Shown: in pieces, positions 46,345-57,289 of the stretch
Layout of the letters: the number at the start of each line of letters is the position of its first letter
How positions within the stretch are numbered: the stretch's first letter is position 1
DNA from: Toxorhynchites rutilus septentrionalis
Lineage: Eukaryota > Arthropoda > Insecta > Diptera > Culicidae
Direction: 5' to 3'
Length of the DNA stretch: 64,000 nucleotides
Assembly: GCF_029784135.1 (NCBI RefSeq)
Contig: NC_073746.1
Coordinates: 163,608,296-163,672,295, forward strand
Program-made: the position numbers and the translations under genes
The notes under the pieces: model-generated
The model's database searches: none
The model's input: only the letters and a program-made list of their open reading frames with translations
What the model was told of the DNA's origin: nothing

Positions 46345-47915
46345 AGACCAAAACTGTCTTAGACAAAGTTGTTACATATGATAGAGCGTTCGTTTTTATG
46401 GTGTCAGAAAAAGGGTGATCAAAATTGTCGACGAAATAAAAAATCTAACTTTCTTATCTTTATAGATAGAGGTAAACACAGTTCGACAATGTTATAGCTC
46501 CAATTATTTGAGACATCTTTGTAGAACTAAATTTTTTCTCTATACCGATATAGCGCCTTTTTCTAAGTTACGTTAGGGTCACCATGAAAAAAACTGTTTT
46601 TTTTGCTCTAACTTTTATTTTTAAAATTTTAAATGCAAACTGTCTTCGAAAGACTTTTAGAGCATACTAATACTAATATAAATCGATGCATAACTTGTCA
46701 ATATCTCAACTTTACTCAAAGTTATTGATATTTCTTTCCAAAAAACACGCTCTTCTCATTTGTTTGTCATTCTTTCTGGGGCAAACATAAAAAAAATTGA
46801 TTTCATTCTATGTAATATGATTTTCAAAATTATGTTATTTTTTGTGTTTGAGTAAATTAAAATTGAAATCATGAGTTTTTTGAAGAAAACCCATCAATAA
46901 CTTTGAGCAGGATTAAGATATTGACATCGCAAAATATTGGTATTGATAAGCTCTAAAAGTCGTACGAAAACCATTTTGATGTAGAATTTTATATATAAAA
47001 GTAAGAGTGAAAACCCCCGTTTTTCATAGTTACCCTAATGCAACTCAGATAGAAAGCGCTAAAAACAACGTTGTGAGATATATTTATTGTTTCGACAAAA
47101 ACTGTCTGAGACAAAGTTGTTACATATGATAGAGCGCTCATTTCTATGTTATCAAAAATAGGGTGACCAAAATTGTCGATGAAATGAAAAATCTAACTTT
47201 CTTATCTTTATAGATAGAGATGAACATAGTTTAACAATTGTTCTATCTTTCAAAATAATCAATTTAGCGCTTTTTTCTAAGTTGCATTAGGGTGACCATG
47301 AAAAAACGTGTTTTTTCTGCTTCAACTTTTATATTTCAAATTCTATTCTACATCAAAACTGTCCTCGTATGACTTTTAGAGCTTATCGATACCAACATTT
47401 TGCAATGCAGAACTTGTCTATATCTTAATCCTACTCAAAGTTATTGATGGGATTTACACAAAAACTTATGATTTCAATTTTAAGTAACTCAAACACGAAA
47501 AATAACATAGTTTTGAAAATCACACATCATGTAGAGTGATATGCTCTTTTCAAATGCCGCCAATAAACTTTGTTTACGTTTGCCCCAGAAAGAGTGACAA
47601 ACAATTAAAGAGAGCGTTTTTTTGGGAAGAAATATCAATAACTTTGGGTGAAGATATCGACAAGATCTGCATCGAAAAATGTTTGTCTTAGTAAGCTCTA
47701 AAAGCATTTCGAAGACAGTTTGCATGTAGAATTTGATATATAAAAGTTAGAGCGAAAAAATAGTTTTTTTTCATGGTAACCCTAACGTAACATAGAAAAA
47801 AAAAAAGGGTTACATCGATTATTTTAAGAGATAGAGAAAAACTTTGTTCTACAAAGATGTCTCAAATAACTGAGACTACAACATTGTCGAACTATATTTG
47901 CCTTTAACAATCCAT
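46345..47915. repeat. four-arm nested inverted repeat (foldback)
   Basis: Arms: a, 46345-46795 (+); b, ~46855-47080 (-); c, ~47095-47490 (+); d, ~47560-47915 (-). Arms a and c are direct repeats (GACAAAGTTGTTACATATGA, ATCTAACTTTCTTATCTTTA). Arm d inverts a (TCTTTCTGGGGCAAAC against GTTTGCCCCAGAAAGA). Arm b inverts the second half of c (TCAAAGTTATTGATGGG against CCCATCAATAACTTTGA). All arms carry a TTAGGGTGACCATGAAAAA-type block. No coding capacity. The whole region could fold as a hairpin within a hairpin. Confidence 0.8.
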
Positions 47916-48649
47916 TTTTAGTATTTCTTCACCTTTAGCCAACGTTGTACGAATAATCGCTTGGGACTCTGCAGATAATCGACTGAACTCTCCAAAGCAA
48001 GAGAATGAACAATTTGCATTTTATTTCATATTCCGTGAATATCGACGGAACGGATTTTGCCGACCGTTTCTAGCTTTTTTAGCAATGAAACGTCAATTGC
48101 CTTCAATTTTCTTATTTATATTCCCGACAGGAGGATACAACGCCGCCGGTCCTAGATCCGAAGCATATCATTGGCCGCACGCAAAGTCGACGGGTTAGAT
48201 GTTTTTGTAATGTTTTTCACCTACAGTATGACGATTTTGTGTAATAAAGGGTGGACCGAAAATGTATTTCATCAAAAATGGTTTTCCTTCTGAGAATGAG
48301 CAGGTGTTCAACTCTTTAGCTGAACTAAGGTTCCTACACAGAATTATTGCTTAAAACTCTGGTGTTCTGGTCATTTTTTTCCAGTTCATTTGGATGTAAA
48401 TACATAACATCCAATGAAATATGAAATGGAAAGTGGGTGAAAAGAGTGTAACGGATTAAGCGGGACCACACCCTAAAAGAAAATTAACTTTTAAACGACG
48501 GTGTGGGATTGATCTCAAGAGGGTCTCATTAATAAAAGTTTAGAAAGCATGATATTTTTATGCGATGTGGAAATTTGATGATTGAAAAATGATTAAATGA
48601 AAAAAAAAATGAAAAAAGTTAAGGAAATATAGGAAAAATATACCATGCC
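47916..48649. other. AT-rich LINE target region
   Basis: No coding or RNA signal. It ends at the 14-bp LINE target duplicate (48650-48663). Confidence 0.4.
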
Positions 48650-48663
48650 AGATCGTTCATAAT
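48650..48663 (+). repeat. LINE target site duplication, left
   Basis: AGATCGTTCATAAT, repeated exactly at 54717-54730 after the poly-A tail. It fixes the LINE boundaries to within a base. Confidence 0.93.
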
Positions 48664-49117
48664 TTCATTCTTCGGCATAAGCTTCGAGTAACCGGTCATG
48701 TGCTGTGAGCGTCTCCGTTAAAGCATTGTTTTCGGTTACCGTTGGCTGTTATTTTTTTTTTTTTTTTATCGCCCGGGTGTGCTTTTTTCGCGCGTTTTCG
48801 AACTGTTCGAGATATCGTAAAACGCAGTGTGAACTCGGAATTAGTGAGAAAAGCAGAATCATCAAAGCCTGGCAAGGCCAGCCGGCTTTCAGTTTTCGCC
48901 GATTTGTCGCCATCGCAATCGAAGTCGGACATCGGTGCTCAGTTGCACGCACACAATACCAGCGCGATTCGCTGTTCACTTACAGCAGTGTGAAGGAGAG
49001 CAACACTTCTTAGTGGTGTGTGATAGTGCCGAGCGCTCAAGCGCTCCGATTGAGAAGCAAGCAGCGGTTGCCAGTTCATCAGCACTGGGTGCATTGTGAT
49101 TAGGTACCAATTACGGA
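48664..49117 (+). promoter_or_regulatory. LINE 5' UTR, presumed internal promoter
   Basis: A GC-richer leader. LINEs of this type transcribe from an internal pol II promoter at the 5' end, so this should hold it. I see no TATA box and cannot place the initiator with confidence. A poly-T run (about 20 T, with one A) lies at ~48750-48769. Confidence 0.5.
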
Positions 49118-50686
49118 ATGGCAGAAGGAGGGGGAGGATCTCCAGATATGGAGATCTCTGATGATGACTCCCCTCTGGTTGAAAAAACAAATAAAGGAAC
49201 AGCGAAGACACTTAAACGCGTTCCTACATCAGAGGATGTTTCGTCCGGGGACGAGTCTGCTAACTCTAGCAAGCCCCCCTCTAAAAAACCCGCAAATATC
49301 TCCTCTCCAACCCCCCTCGCTCCTACCCCAGCTCAGATTTCGCCTCCCCATCCTGTTGTCCCCGATCCCCTTCAATCCTCGTCATCTCCTTCTCCTCCTG
49401 TTGTCTTCTCTCCACGTGTCAAGGTCTATCCTGAAGATGCACCTGGAACTGGTCCGTGGGTTGTTTTCTTCAGGCCTAAGCCAAACGGAAAAGCACTTAA
49501 TGTTATTCAGATCATGAAAGATCTGGCAAGATACTCCTCCGTGACAGAAATTACGAAGGTTAGACCGACCAAACTGTGTGTTGTCGTGGCTGATCGGAAA
49601 GACGCAAACGGTATTGTCGTCGACCAGAGGTTTACCCTGGAATATCGTGTCTACGTGCCTTCCCATGACGTAGAAATCTCGGGGGTGATAACCGAAACGG
49701 GTCTGACGTGCAAATCAATTATGGAAGGAGATGGCAGATTTAAAAAGCTGCCTTTGATTAAGGTTAAAATCTTAGAATGCCGACAACTCGGCAAAGTCTC
49801 CCAGGAAGGGAAAGAATCGAAATTTACGCCGTCCGACTCGTTTAGAGTCACTTTTGCTGGCTCCGCCCTCCCTGACTACGTTATGGTGGACAAATTGAGG
49901 CTACCGCTGCGACTCTTCGTGCCAAAGCCCATGACTTGCCTGAAATGCAAGTCAGTTGGTCACACAGCAGCTTACTGCGCCAACAAGGAGCGCTGTGCCA
50001 CTTGCGGAGAGCAACATGTGGACAAATCCTGCAGTGCGATTGAGCAAAAGTGTCCATATTGCGGAGGAAATCCGCACGTGCTCTCGGCTTGTGAAACTTA
50101 CAAGAGTCGCTGGGAGAAGAAGAAGCGCTCTTTAAAGGAACGCTCGAAGCGCACTTTTGCGGAAATTTTGAAGGGCGCTTCTCCATTGGCCCAACAGCAA
50201 CAACCTTTAACCGCAAACAATGTCTTCGCTTCGCTGCCAGTTGACGAAATGGAAGCGGATACAGCTAACGAGGGCACACCGTACATCTTCCAAGGGAATC
50301 CCCGGCGCAAAAATGTGACCACTCCCAAAGTTCAAGGACAAGCCCCTCCGGTTATACCCTCTGTTAGCATGCCTAAAAAATCGAGTGCAGCGGACAAGCA
50401 AAATCAGGTTCCTCCTGGCTTCCGTGGGAATAATTCACCTTCGAACGACCCAGCACTCGAAGGGACATCAAAAACCCCAACTGTCCCTATTTTACCGACC
50501 AGTTCAACTTCCCAATCGGGATTTATAAAGTTGACTGACCTTGTGGCTCAAATCTTCACATGCTTTAATGTTTCCGACTCCATCAGAACCATTGTCATAT
50601 CAATGCTTCCAGTATTAAAGACAATTTTGCAACAATTGATGCAAACATGGCCCCTCCTTGCAATGATTATCTCTCTTGATGTCTAA
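49118..50686 (+). CDS. LINE ORF1 protein, gag-like with three CCHC knuckles
   Basis: A 522-residue RNA-binding chaperone of the retrotransposon particle, expected to coat the LINE RNA. The N-terminus (1-100) is acidic, then Ser/Pro-rich and disordered. Residues ~111-270 form a region resembling the RRM-like gag domain of arthropod LINEs (PWVVFFRP, then a long beta-rich stretch). Three zinc knuckles follow: C274-C277-H282-C287 (CLKCKSVGHTAAYC), C293-C296-H300-C305 and C312-C315-H320-C325. A basic segment comes next (WEKKKRSLKERSKR). The C-terminus ends in a hydrophobic stretch. The start is the first ATG of the frame after the leader. The stop overlaps the ORF2 start by eight bases, and ORF2 is in another frame, which suggests re-initiation or coupled translation. 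Confidence 0.93.
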   Translation: MAEGGGGSPDMEISDDDSPLVEKTNKGTAKTLKRVPTSEDVSSGDESANSSKPPSKKPANISSPTPLAPTPAQISPPHPVVPDPLQSSSSPSPPVVFSPRVKVYPEDAPGTGPWVVFFRPKPNGKALNVIQIMKDLARYSSVTEITKVRPTKLCVVVADRKDANGIVVDQRFTLEYRVYVPSHDVEISGVITETGLTCKSIMEGDGRFKKLPLIKVKILECRQLGKVSQEGKESKFTPSDSFRVTFAGSALPDYVMVDKLRLPLRLFVPKPMTCLKCKSVGHTAAYCANKERCATCGEQHVDKSCSAIEQKCPYCGGNPHVLSACETYKSRWEKKKRSLKERSKRTFAEILKGASPLAQQQQPLTANNVFASLPVDEMEADTANEGTPYIFQGNPRRKNVTTPKVQGQAPPVIPSVSMPKKSSAADKQNQVPPGFRGNNSPSNDPALEGTSKTPTVPILPTSSTSQSGFIKLTDLVAQIFTCFNVSDSIRTIVISMLPVLKTILQQLMQTWPLLAMIISLDV

Positions 50687-53600
50687 TTCAAATAGAGAGG
50701 TCGGAGATATCACTGTTTTACAGTGGAATTGTCGTAGTCTTATCCCTAAATTGGATACATTCAAATTTTTAATTCATAACTTCAATTGTGATGTTTTTGC
50801 TCTGTCCGAAACTTGGCTTTCTTCGCGAGATGATCTCTCTTTCCACGATTTTAATATTATACGCTTGGACCGTGATGACAGATACGGAGGGGTGCTATTG
50901 GGGATCAATAAGTGCCACTCATTTTTTCGAATTGACCTTCCACCTATTGGAGGGATTGAAGCTGTTGCTTGTCATGCAAACATCAGAGGAAAAGACCTCT
51001 GTATTGTCAGCTTGTATTGGCCTCCGAGAGCTGCGGTTAGCCGCAAACAACTTGATGACATGTGCTCACTCCTTCCTGAGCCACGATTGATCTTGGGAGA
51101 CTTCAACTCTCACGGAACTGCCTGGGGGGAACAGTACGATGACAATCGTTCATTGTTGATATATGACCTTTGTAACAGCTTCAATATGACCGTTTTGAAC
51201 ACTGGGGAAACAACACGTGTACCTAAACCTCCTGCTAACCCAAGTGCTCTTGACCTCTCGCTTTGCTCGAATTCACTATCGTTAGATTGCAAGTGGAATG
51301 TAATCCAGGACCCCAACGGTAGTGATCACTTGCCAATCAAAATTTCCATCACCATTGGGTCGAATTTTTCTGAATCTATAAACATGGCATATGACCTCAC
51401 AAGACACATTGACTGGAAAAAATATGCGGACGCGATTGCTCTAGCCATCAATTCCAGAGATGGTTTACCTCCATTGGAGGAGTATAACTTCCTTTCTCGT
51501 TTGATCTATGACAGCGCGGTTCGCGCTCAAACGAAACCCATCCCAGGCTCCACTATTCGTCGAAGGCCTCCCAATCCATGGTGGGATAGCCAATGTTCCA
51601 AGCTTTATCAGGATAAATCGAACGCATTCAAAGCTTTTCGGAAACGTGGAACCCCTGAAAATTTTCAGACGTATTTGGACCTTGAAAATCAATTTAAAAA
51701 CTTGATCAAAGGGAAAAAACGTGCTTATTGGCGAAATTTCGTGGGAGGTTTGTCACGAGAAACGTCAATGAAAAAATTATGGAAAGTGGCTCGAAACATG
51801 AGAAATCGCTCTTCATCCAATGAAAGCGAGGAATATTCACATCGATGGATTTTGAATTTTGCACGGAAGGTTTGTCCTGATTCCGCTCCCGTGCAAAAAA
51901 TTGTTCGAGATATACCACAAGATAGGTGCGATCTTGATTCCGAGTTTTCGATGGTAGAATTCTCTCTTGCTCTGCTTTCATGTAACAATTCTGCTCCGGG
52001 ATCGGATAGAATTAAGTTCAACTTGCTGAAAAACCTCCCTGATGTGGCGAAACATCGCGTGTTGAATTTATTCAATCGGTTTCTGGAGCATAATATTGTT
52101 CCAGATGATTGGAGACAAGTACGAGTTATAGCTATTCAAAAACCCGGAAAACCCGCGTCCGACTTCAATTCGTACCGCCCAATAGCAATGCTGTCTTGTA
52201 TACGGAAATTGTTGGAGAAAATGATCTTGTTTCGCCTTGATCGATGGGTTGAAACGAATGGCCTACTCTCAGATACACAATATGGGTTCCGCAGGGGCAA
52301 GGGGACGAATGATTGTCTTGCGTTGCTTTCTTCAGAAATTCAAATGGCTTACGCCGGAAAAAAACAAATGGCTTCAGTATTCTTGGACATAAAGGGGGCC
52401 TTTGATTCTGTTTCAATAGAGGTTTTGACAGACAAATTACACTCTCGGGGTCTGCCGCCTCTATTGAATAATATGTTATATAACTTGCTTTGTGAGAAGC
52501 ATTTGAACTTTTCTCACGGAGATTCGGCAGTAAGTCGGGTCTCTTACATGGGCCTCCCCCAGGGCTCATGTTTAAGCCCCCTTTTGTACAACTTCTATGT
52601 AAGCGACATCGACAATTGCCTTACACAAAATTGCAGCCTAAGACAACTTGCAGATGATGGAGTGGTCTCTGTCGTAGGATCAACAGAATCCGACCTACAA
52701 GAACCCTTACAAGATACTTTGAACAATTTTTCAACCTGGGCCATTGGGCTAGGGATCGAATTCTCCACGGAGAAAACAGAGATGGTGGTTTTTTCTAGGA
52801 AGCATAGACCAGCAAAACCAAAGCTTCAACTTTTGGGTAAACCGATCACTCATGCTATGTCATTCAAGTATCTTGGGGTCTGGTTCGACTCCAAATGTAC
52901 TTGGGGGGCCCATATTAGGTATCTGAGTAAAAAATGCCATCAAAGAATAAATTTTCTCCGTACAATTACCGGCACCTGGTGGGGAGCCCATCCCGAAGAT
53001 CTTATAATGTTGTATAGAACAACTATTCTCTCAGTGATGGAGTATGGCAGTTTCTGTTTTCAATCAGCTGCCAAAACACACTTAATTAAACTCGAGCGAA
53101 TTCAGTATCTTTGTCTCCGTATTGCGTTGGGATGTATGCCCTCAACGCATACCATGAGTCTCGAGGTTTTGGCAGGCCTACTCCCACTAAAAGATCGCTT
53201 CAATTTATTATCTCTTCGGTTCCTCATTCGGTGTAAGGTTATGAACCCATTGGTGATCGGAAATTTTGAGCAGCTGATCGAGCTAAATTTTCATTCTGGA
53301 TTCATGAGTTCATATCATGAATTCATCTCCATGCAGGTTGATTCTTCTTCGTATATTCCCAACCGTGTTTGTTTCCCTGACTACATCAATTCCTCTGTGC
53401 ATTTTGATCTGTCCATGAAGCAAGATATCCATGGATATTCAGATTACCAACGATCGAGGATCGCTCCAACGATCTTCGATGAAAAATATAGGGGTATCAA
53501 TTGTGATAATATGTACTTTACTGATGGGTCCACTATAAATGAGTCCACAGGATTTGGAGTGTTCAACGAATTTTTTAGCACCTCACACAGTCTTCAGAAT

Positions 53601-54362
53601 CCTTGCTCAGTGTATATTGCTGAATTGGCAGCAATTCATTGGGCGCTGGACAGCGTCGCCTCACGACCTGTTGAACACTATTACATTGTAACGGATAGTC
53701 TTAGCTCTGTCGAAGCTATCCGTTCAGTGAGGCCGGAAAAGCACTCGCCGTACTTCCTTGAGAGAATACGAAAAAATTTGAGTGCTTTATCCAGACGCTG
53801 TTATGTCATTACCTTTGTGTGGGTCCCTTCTCATTGCTCAATTCCGGGTAATGAGAGGGCTGACTCATTAGCAAAGGTAGGTGCGATTGAAGGCGATATT
53901 TATCAGCGTCAAATCGCCTTCAATGAATTTTACTCTTTAGTCCGTAAAAATACCATCGCTAACTGGCAACGCAAATGGAACGAAGATGAATTGGGCCGGT
54001 GGCTTCACTCGATTATCCCTAAGGTTAGCCTCAAACCATGGTTCAAAAGTCTGGACTTGAGTCGGGACTTTATTCGCACCTTCTCCCGACTCATGTCCAA
54101 TCACTGTTCGTTAGACGCGCTACTCTTTCGTTTCAATCTGGCCGGCAGCAATATCTGCGTTTGTGGCCGAGGTTACCACGACATCGAACACGTTGTTTGG
54201 TCGTGTGAGGTGTATCTTGTTGCCAGATCGAATTTAGAGAACTCCCTTCGGGCTAGAGGAAGGCAGCCCAATGTGCCGGTGAGAGATGTGTTGGCTCGGT
54301 TAGACCTTGATTACATGTCCCAAATATATGTTTTCCTTAAATCTATCGATGTTCGTGTGTGA
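50679..54362 (+). CDS. LINE ORF2: endonuclease-RT-RNase H polyprotein
   Basis: About 1227 residues, starting at the ATG inside ORF1's last codons (ATGTCTAA). The APE-type endonuclease spans residues ~10-230 (VLQWNCRSL, SETWL near 45, GDFNSHGTAWG near 141, SDHLP near 216) and nicks target DNA. The reverse transcriptase spans ~440-750, with QKPGKPASDFNSYRPI, FLDIKGAFDS near 570, GLPQGSCLSPLLYNFYV near 630 and the active-site LADD near 658. RNase H spans ~945-1070, with D950 (YFTDGST), E~982 (AELAAIHWAL), D~1006 (VTDSLSS), H~1051 and D~1062 (WVPSHCSIPGNERADSLAK). A C-terminal CVCGRGYHDIEHVVWSC motif lies near 1160. No internal stop or frameshift is present, and catalytic residues are intact. It acts in the nucleus by target-primed reverse transcription. 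Confidence 0.95.
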   Translation: MSNSNREVGDITVLQWNCRSLIPKLDTFKFLIHNFNCDVFALSETWLSSRDDLSFHDFNIIRLDRDDRYGGVLLGINKCHSFFRIDLPPIGGIEAVACHANIRGKDLCIVSLYWPPRAAVSRKQLDDMCSLLPEPRLILGDFNSHGTAWGEQYDDNRSLLIYDLCNSFNMTVLNTGETTRVPKPPANPSALDLSLCSNSLSLDCKWNVIQDPNGSDHLPIKISITIGSNFSESINMAYDLTRHIDWKKYADAIALAINSRDGLPPLEEYNFLSRLIYDSAVRAQTKPIPGSTIRRRPPNPWWDSQCSKLYQDKSNAFKAFRKRGTPENFQTYLDLENQFKNLIKGKKRAYWRNFVGGLSRETSMKKLWKVARNMRNRSSSNESEEYSHRWILNFARKVCPDSAPVQKIVRDIPQDRCDLDSEFSMVEFSLALLSCNNSAPGSDRIKFNLLKNLPDVAKHRVLNLFNRFLEHNIVPDDWRQVRVIAIQKPGKPASDFNSYRPIAMLSCIRKLLEKMILFRLDRWVETNGLLSDTQYGFRRGKGTNDCLALLSSEIQMAYAGKKQMASVFLDIKGAFDSVSIEVLTDKLHSRGLPPLLNNMLYNLLCEKHLNFSHGDSAVSRVSYMGLPQGSCLSPLLYNFYVSDIDNCLTQNCSLRQLADDGVVSVVGSTESDLQEPLQDTLNNFSTWAIGLGIEFSTEKTEMVVFSRKHRPAKPKLQLLGKPITHAMSFKYLGVWFDSKCTWGAHIRYLSKKCHQRINFLRTITGTWWGAHPEDLIMLYRTTILSVMEYGSFCFQSAAKTHLIKLERIQYLCLRIALGCMPSTHTMSLEVLAGLLPLKDRFNLLSLRFLIRCKVMNPLVIGNFEQLIELNFHSGFMSSYHEFISMQVDSSSYIPNRVCFPDYINSSVHFDLSMKQDIHGYSDYQRSRIAPTIFDEKYRGINCDNMYFTDGSTINESTGFGVFNEFFSTSHSLQNPCSVYIAELAAIHWALDSVASRPVEHYYIVTDSLSSVEAIRSVRPEKHSPYFLERIRKNLSALSRRCYVITFVWVPSHCSIPGNERADSLAKVGAIEGDIYQRQIAFNEFYSLVRKNTIANWQRKWNEDELGRWLHSIIPKVSLKPWFKSLDLSRDFIRTFSRLMSNHCSLDALLFRFNLAGSNICVCGRGYHDIEHVVWSCEVYLVARSNLENSLRARGRQPNVPVRDVLARLDLDYMSQIYVFLKSIDVRV

Positions 54363-54716
54363 TTATCCTTATATCCTTATACCCTCCATTTCTTCCTTTG
54401 TGAGTAATTGGCCCGCTTGCTATAAACAGAAGAATGAAATGTAAATTCACAACTGATGTACGAATAGATTTAAGAATTGAGTGTGTGTGATTATCAACAT
54501 TGTAATAATTTCCTTATACCCCATCCTTTTCCTGAGAAAATGTCACCCTTTTAATCTCGAGTCCACCACGAGTAATCGGTTTCCCACATTACTAACCATA
54601 GATTTAAGAAAATTGTTCATATATATAGTTTTAAAAATATATTTAAGATTTCGGCTCCTTTAAACTTATGTAACTGAGCCTGTAAAAATAAACGAATTTA
54701 TAAAAAAAAAAAAAAA
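54363..54716 (+). other. LINE 3' UTR and poly-A tail
   Basis: It is shared with the 3' ends of the two truncated copies (TTTAAACTTATGTAACTGAG, CCTGTAAAAATAAACGAATT) and ends in about 16 A. AATAAA-like AAATAAAC lies ~22 nt before the tail. Confidence 0.85.
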
Positions 54717-54730
54717 AGATCGTTCATAAT
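54717..54730 (+). repeat. LINE target site duplication, right
   Basis: AGATCGTTCATAAT, identical to 48650-48663. Its first A merges with the poly-A tail. Confidence 0.93.
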
Positions 54731-55890
54731 ATTTGTAAAAGCTAATTAAAATGTGAGCCATATGAAAGGTGAAATGAGATAGCAATGATTGTTTTTTGTT
54801 TCGTTTGGTGTCCAATCCGATATCTAGAGTGGAAGTGACATTTTTGGTTCATTTCACCTTCAACTATCGGAAATATACAAATGTGTATGTAAATGTGTTG
54901 TTGATGAATGGCCAATTACGAAGCTGGGTTATCAAATTTTCTTCTGACAATATCGATTTGTGAAAAAAGCTGGAGGCTTTGTGTTGTGCCAGTCTCCAGT
55001 GCAAAGCAATCTCTGCATCGTTCAGTCTAAAATCACTCCACATATTCAAATAAACATATCGGTGCGTGAATATTCAAGCGTCAAACGCATAATGGATTGA
55101 CCTGAGAACCTGCCTGTTCGCCACGATACGAGAACGATCGATTGATACAAATCACCGGATAACAACTAGAGACAACTGGGAATGTAAATTCATCGAATTA
55201 GATTATTCATAACTCAGTATAGAAAAATATTCCGTCTGCCTAGCAAAAAAACTTTCTGAGCAACAATTATTATTCCTTATCGAACTCAAATATCCAAGAA
55301 ACACTCAATGTTACATTATATAATATTACCTTTTGCCGTTTTTAGAACTAAACATATTAAGGAACACGAATAGTAACGTTGATCTTTCAAAATGTAAATC
55401 ATTATTTGTGTAATTAATTTAGTACACGTGATGATAAAACATTTTTTTGAGGTTTGACCTCTTTTTTTCGTGCGCAACCACTGTCTGACACACATTCTGA
55501 AACTCTCCCGGGAGACACAACTAAATGTCGACACCTTTGATGAGGTGGAACTGATGAATGTTCATTTGCTAGTTGCGACTGCGGAATATGTTGACTGTGT
55601 CCGCTGTCTGCGTATACTTTGTTCCACGAGACGTATTAATTTCCGTTGATAGGCCAATCCTGGTGATATATGGTTTGGGGACTCATTTTTGGAAAATCTA
55701 TGATGTATATTTTAGGTGGGAGATTTAGATTCGCAAGAATTATATACTTCACTCACAGATGTGCCGTACACCGTAACGCAGGTCGCTTTCGGTGAATTAA
55801 AATTTCCACAGTCGTTGACTTCTTTGAGACGAGTTGACAAATTAGATTTGCTTGTAGTATTTTGGTTTTTAGATATCTATATCTATATAC
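54731..55890. other. no recognised gene
   Basis: AT-rich. Short frames only. It ends with the TATA target duplicate of the foldback MITE (55887-55890). Confidence 0.4.
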
Positions 55891-56618
55891 AGCCATTCCA
55901 TGCCAAACCAATATAGTGGTGCTCAGATTTTCGTCAAAAGTGGTAGTTTTGTTCTTTATCACAAATGATTAGACCCGTATTTTTTATTTTTTTGTTAGGG
56001 TGACCATTTCCATTTTAGGATAGTCCGAAAAATCCATTTTATCGCATTTTTACCAAAAATGATTTTATTCAAAAATTCGTAACTTTCGAACCACTGGACC
56101 AATTCACATGTTCGACATATTAAATTAAACTTAAAAAATCATTTTTAAGGACGTTAACTTTGAAAAATCATAACTCAAAAACGAAAAAAATGCCTCCCTG
56201 GTTTCGAGATATGTTATGTAAAAAATCCTCATCTTTCCAGAAAAAAATATAAAAAAATATAGCGCCTTTGGTCCCGAGACTATGAAAACTATGAAAAACA
56301 AATACAACCAATAATAACGAAAGCATAATTCAAATTTTCTGCAACTGTAGTATTTTTCCAGAAAAGCTAATTGGCTTTAATTTGATATGTCGAACATGTG
56401 AATTGGTTAAGTGGTTCGAAAGTTATGAATTTTTTAGAAAAGTCATTTTTGGCAAAAATGCGATAAAATTGATTTTTCGGACCACTCTAAAATGGAAATG
56501 GTCACCCTAACAAAAAAATAAAAAAAAATACGGGTCTAATAATTTGTGATAAAGAACAGAACTAATACTTTTGACGAAAATCTGAGAACCACTATATGGG
56601 TTTGGCATGGAATGGCTG
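55891..56618. mobile_element. complete foldback MITE with ~220-bp arms
   Basis: A 728-bp element starting CAGCCATTCCATGCCAAACC and ending GGTTTGGCATGGAATGGCTG, the exact reverse complement apart from one extra G nearby. Inverted similarity runs ~220 bp inward: TTAGGGTGACCATTTCCATTTTA against TAAAATGGAAATGGTCACCC, and TTCACATGTTCGACATAT against ATATGTCGAACATGTGAA. TATA or TA is duplicated at both ends. No ORF. An isolated end of the same family is at 1101-1180. Confidence 0.9.
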
Positions 56619-57289
56619 TATATGGCGGGAACTTATTGTTAATCTATTTTGTAGAATTAGTTATTATACACAACAAAAAGCCTAATAAATCAAGAACTAC
56701 AGTTTCTCTAGAAATTTCAATACATTTTTATTTTTTACTCCGGCAAAGTTATCATTTTTTTGCAAAAATATTGGAGCGTTTTAATTCGACGTTTGACGGC
56801 GTTTTAATGTCGACAATTCGGTTTCAATTCGAATTAAAAAATATAATAAAAAAAGTTGATGGGTCTGAGCCTAGGGGCACAGACGGAATCTTGACATAGG
56901 ACTGTGATTGTGTGTAGTAATTGCATTTGAATTGAGTTTTTCATTGTTCAAAATCTGTATTTTTCTCTTTTGATACATCAAATGGATGCCCTGGAAAAAC
57001 CGTTTCCTGTATGTACTTGTATCCTTTAAACGGGTTAGATGACAAAACGTGGTAGAATTCGGTACCGCATTCTGTTCAAAAATGTACACAAAAATACCAT
57101 TAAAGCCATTACTACCCTTTTCTTCTGTTTATTCAATCATGCAGAAGAAGACAAAAAGTCATCATGTATCATTTTTAAACACAAGTCTAAAAAGTTAAGA
57201 CCTACATAATTATAAGCCTGAGTCAAATCAATCTATGACTTCAAAAATATATTAAAGTTAAAAATAGCATTATCTCCTTCGTTACCACG
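56619..57289. other. no recognised feature
   Basis: AT-rich spacer. The frame 56546-56899 begins inside the MITE and is not a gene. Nothing recognised. Confidence 0.4.

Larger units (their letters stand above)
48664..54716 (+). mobile_element. full-length I-clade LINE, both ORFs open
   Basis: A 6053-bp non-LTR retrotransposon. It has a ~454-bp 5' UTR, ORF1 (nucleic-acid binding), overlapping ORF2 (endonuclease, reverse transcriptase, RNase H), a ~350-bp 3' UTR and a poly-A tail, bounded by a perfect 14-bp duplication. Domain order and the RNase H place it in the I group of LINEs. Two truncated close relatives lie at 31.5 and 35.3 kb. With an exact duplication, an uninterrupted pair of ORFs and conserved catalytic motifs it is a candidate active element. 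Confidence 0.96.

Noticed and set aside
49161..49517. Second protein in the +1 frame of LINE ORF1
   Set aside because: It is a shadow of the Ser/Pro-rich ORF1 N-terminus, and its Leu/Pro-rich composition mirrors the codon bias of the real frame.
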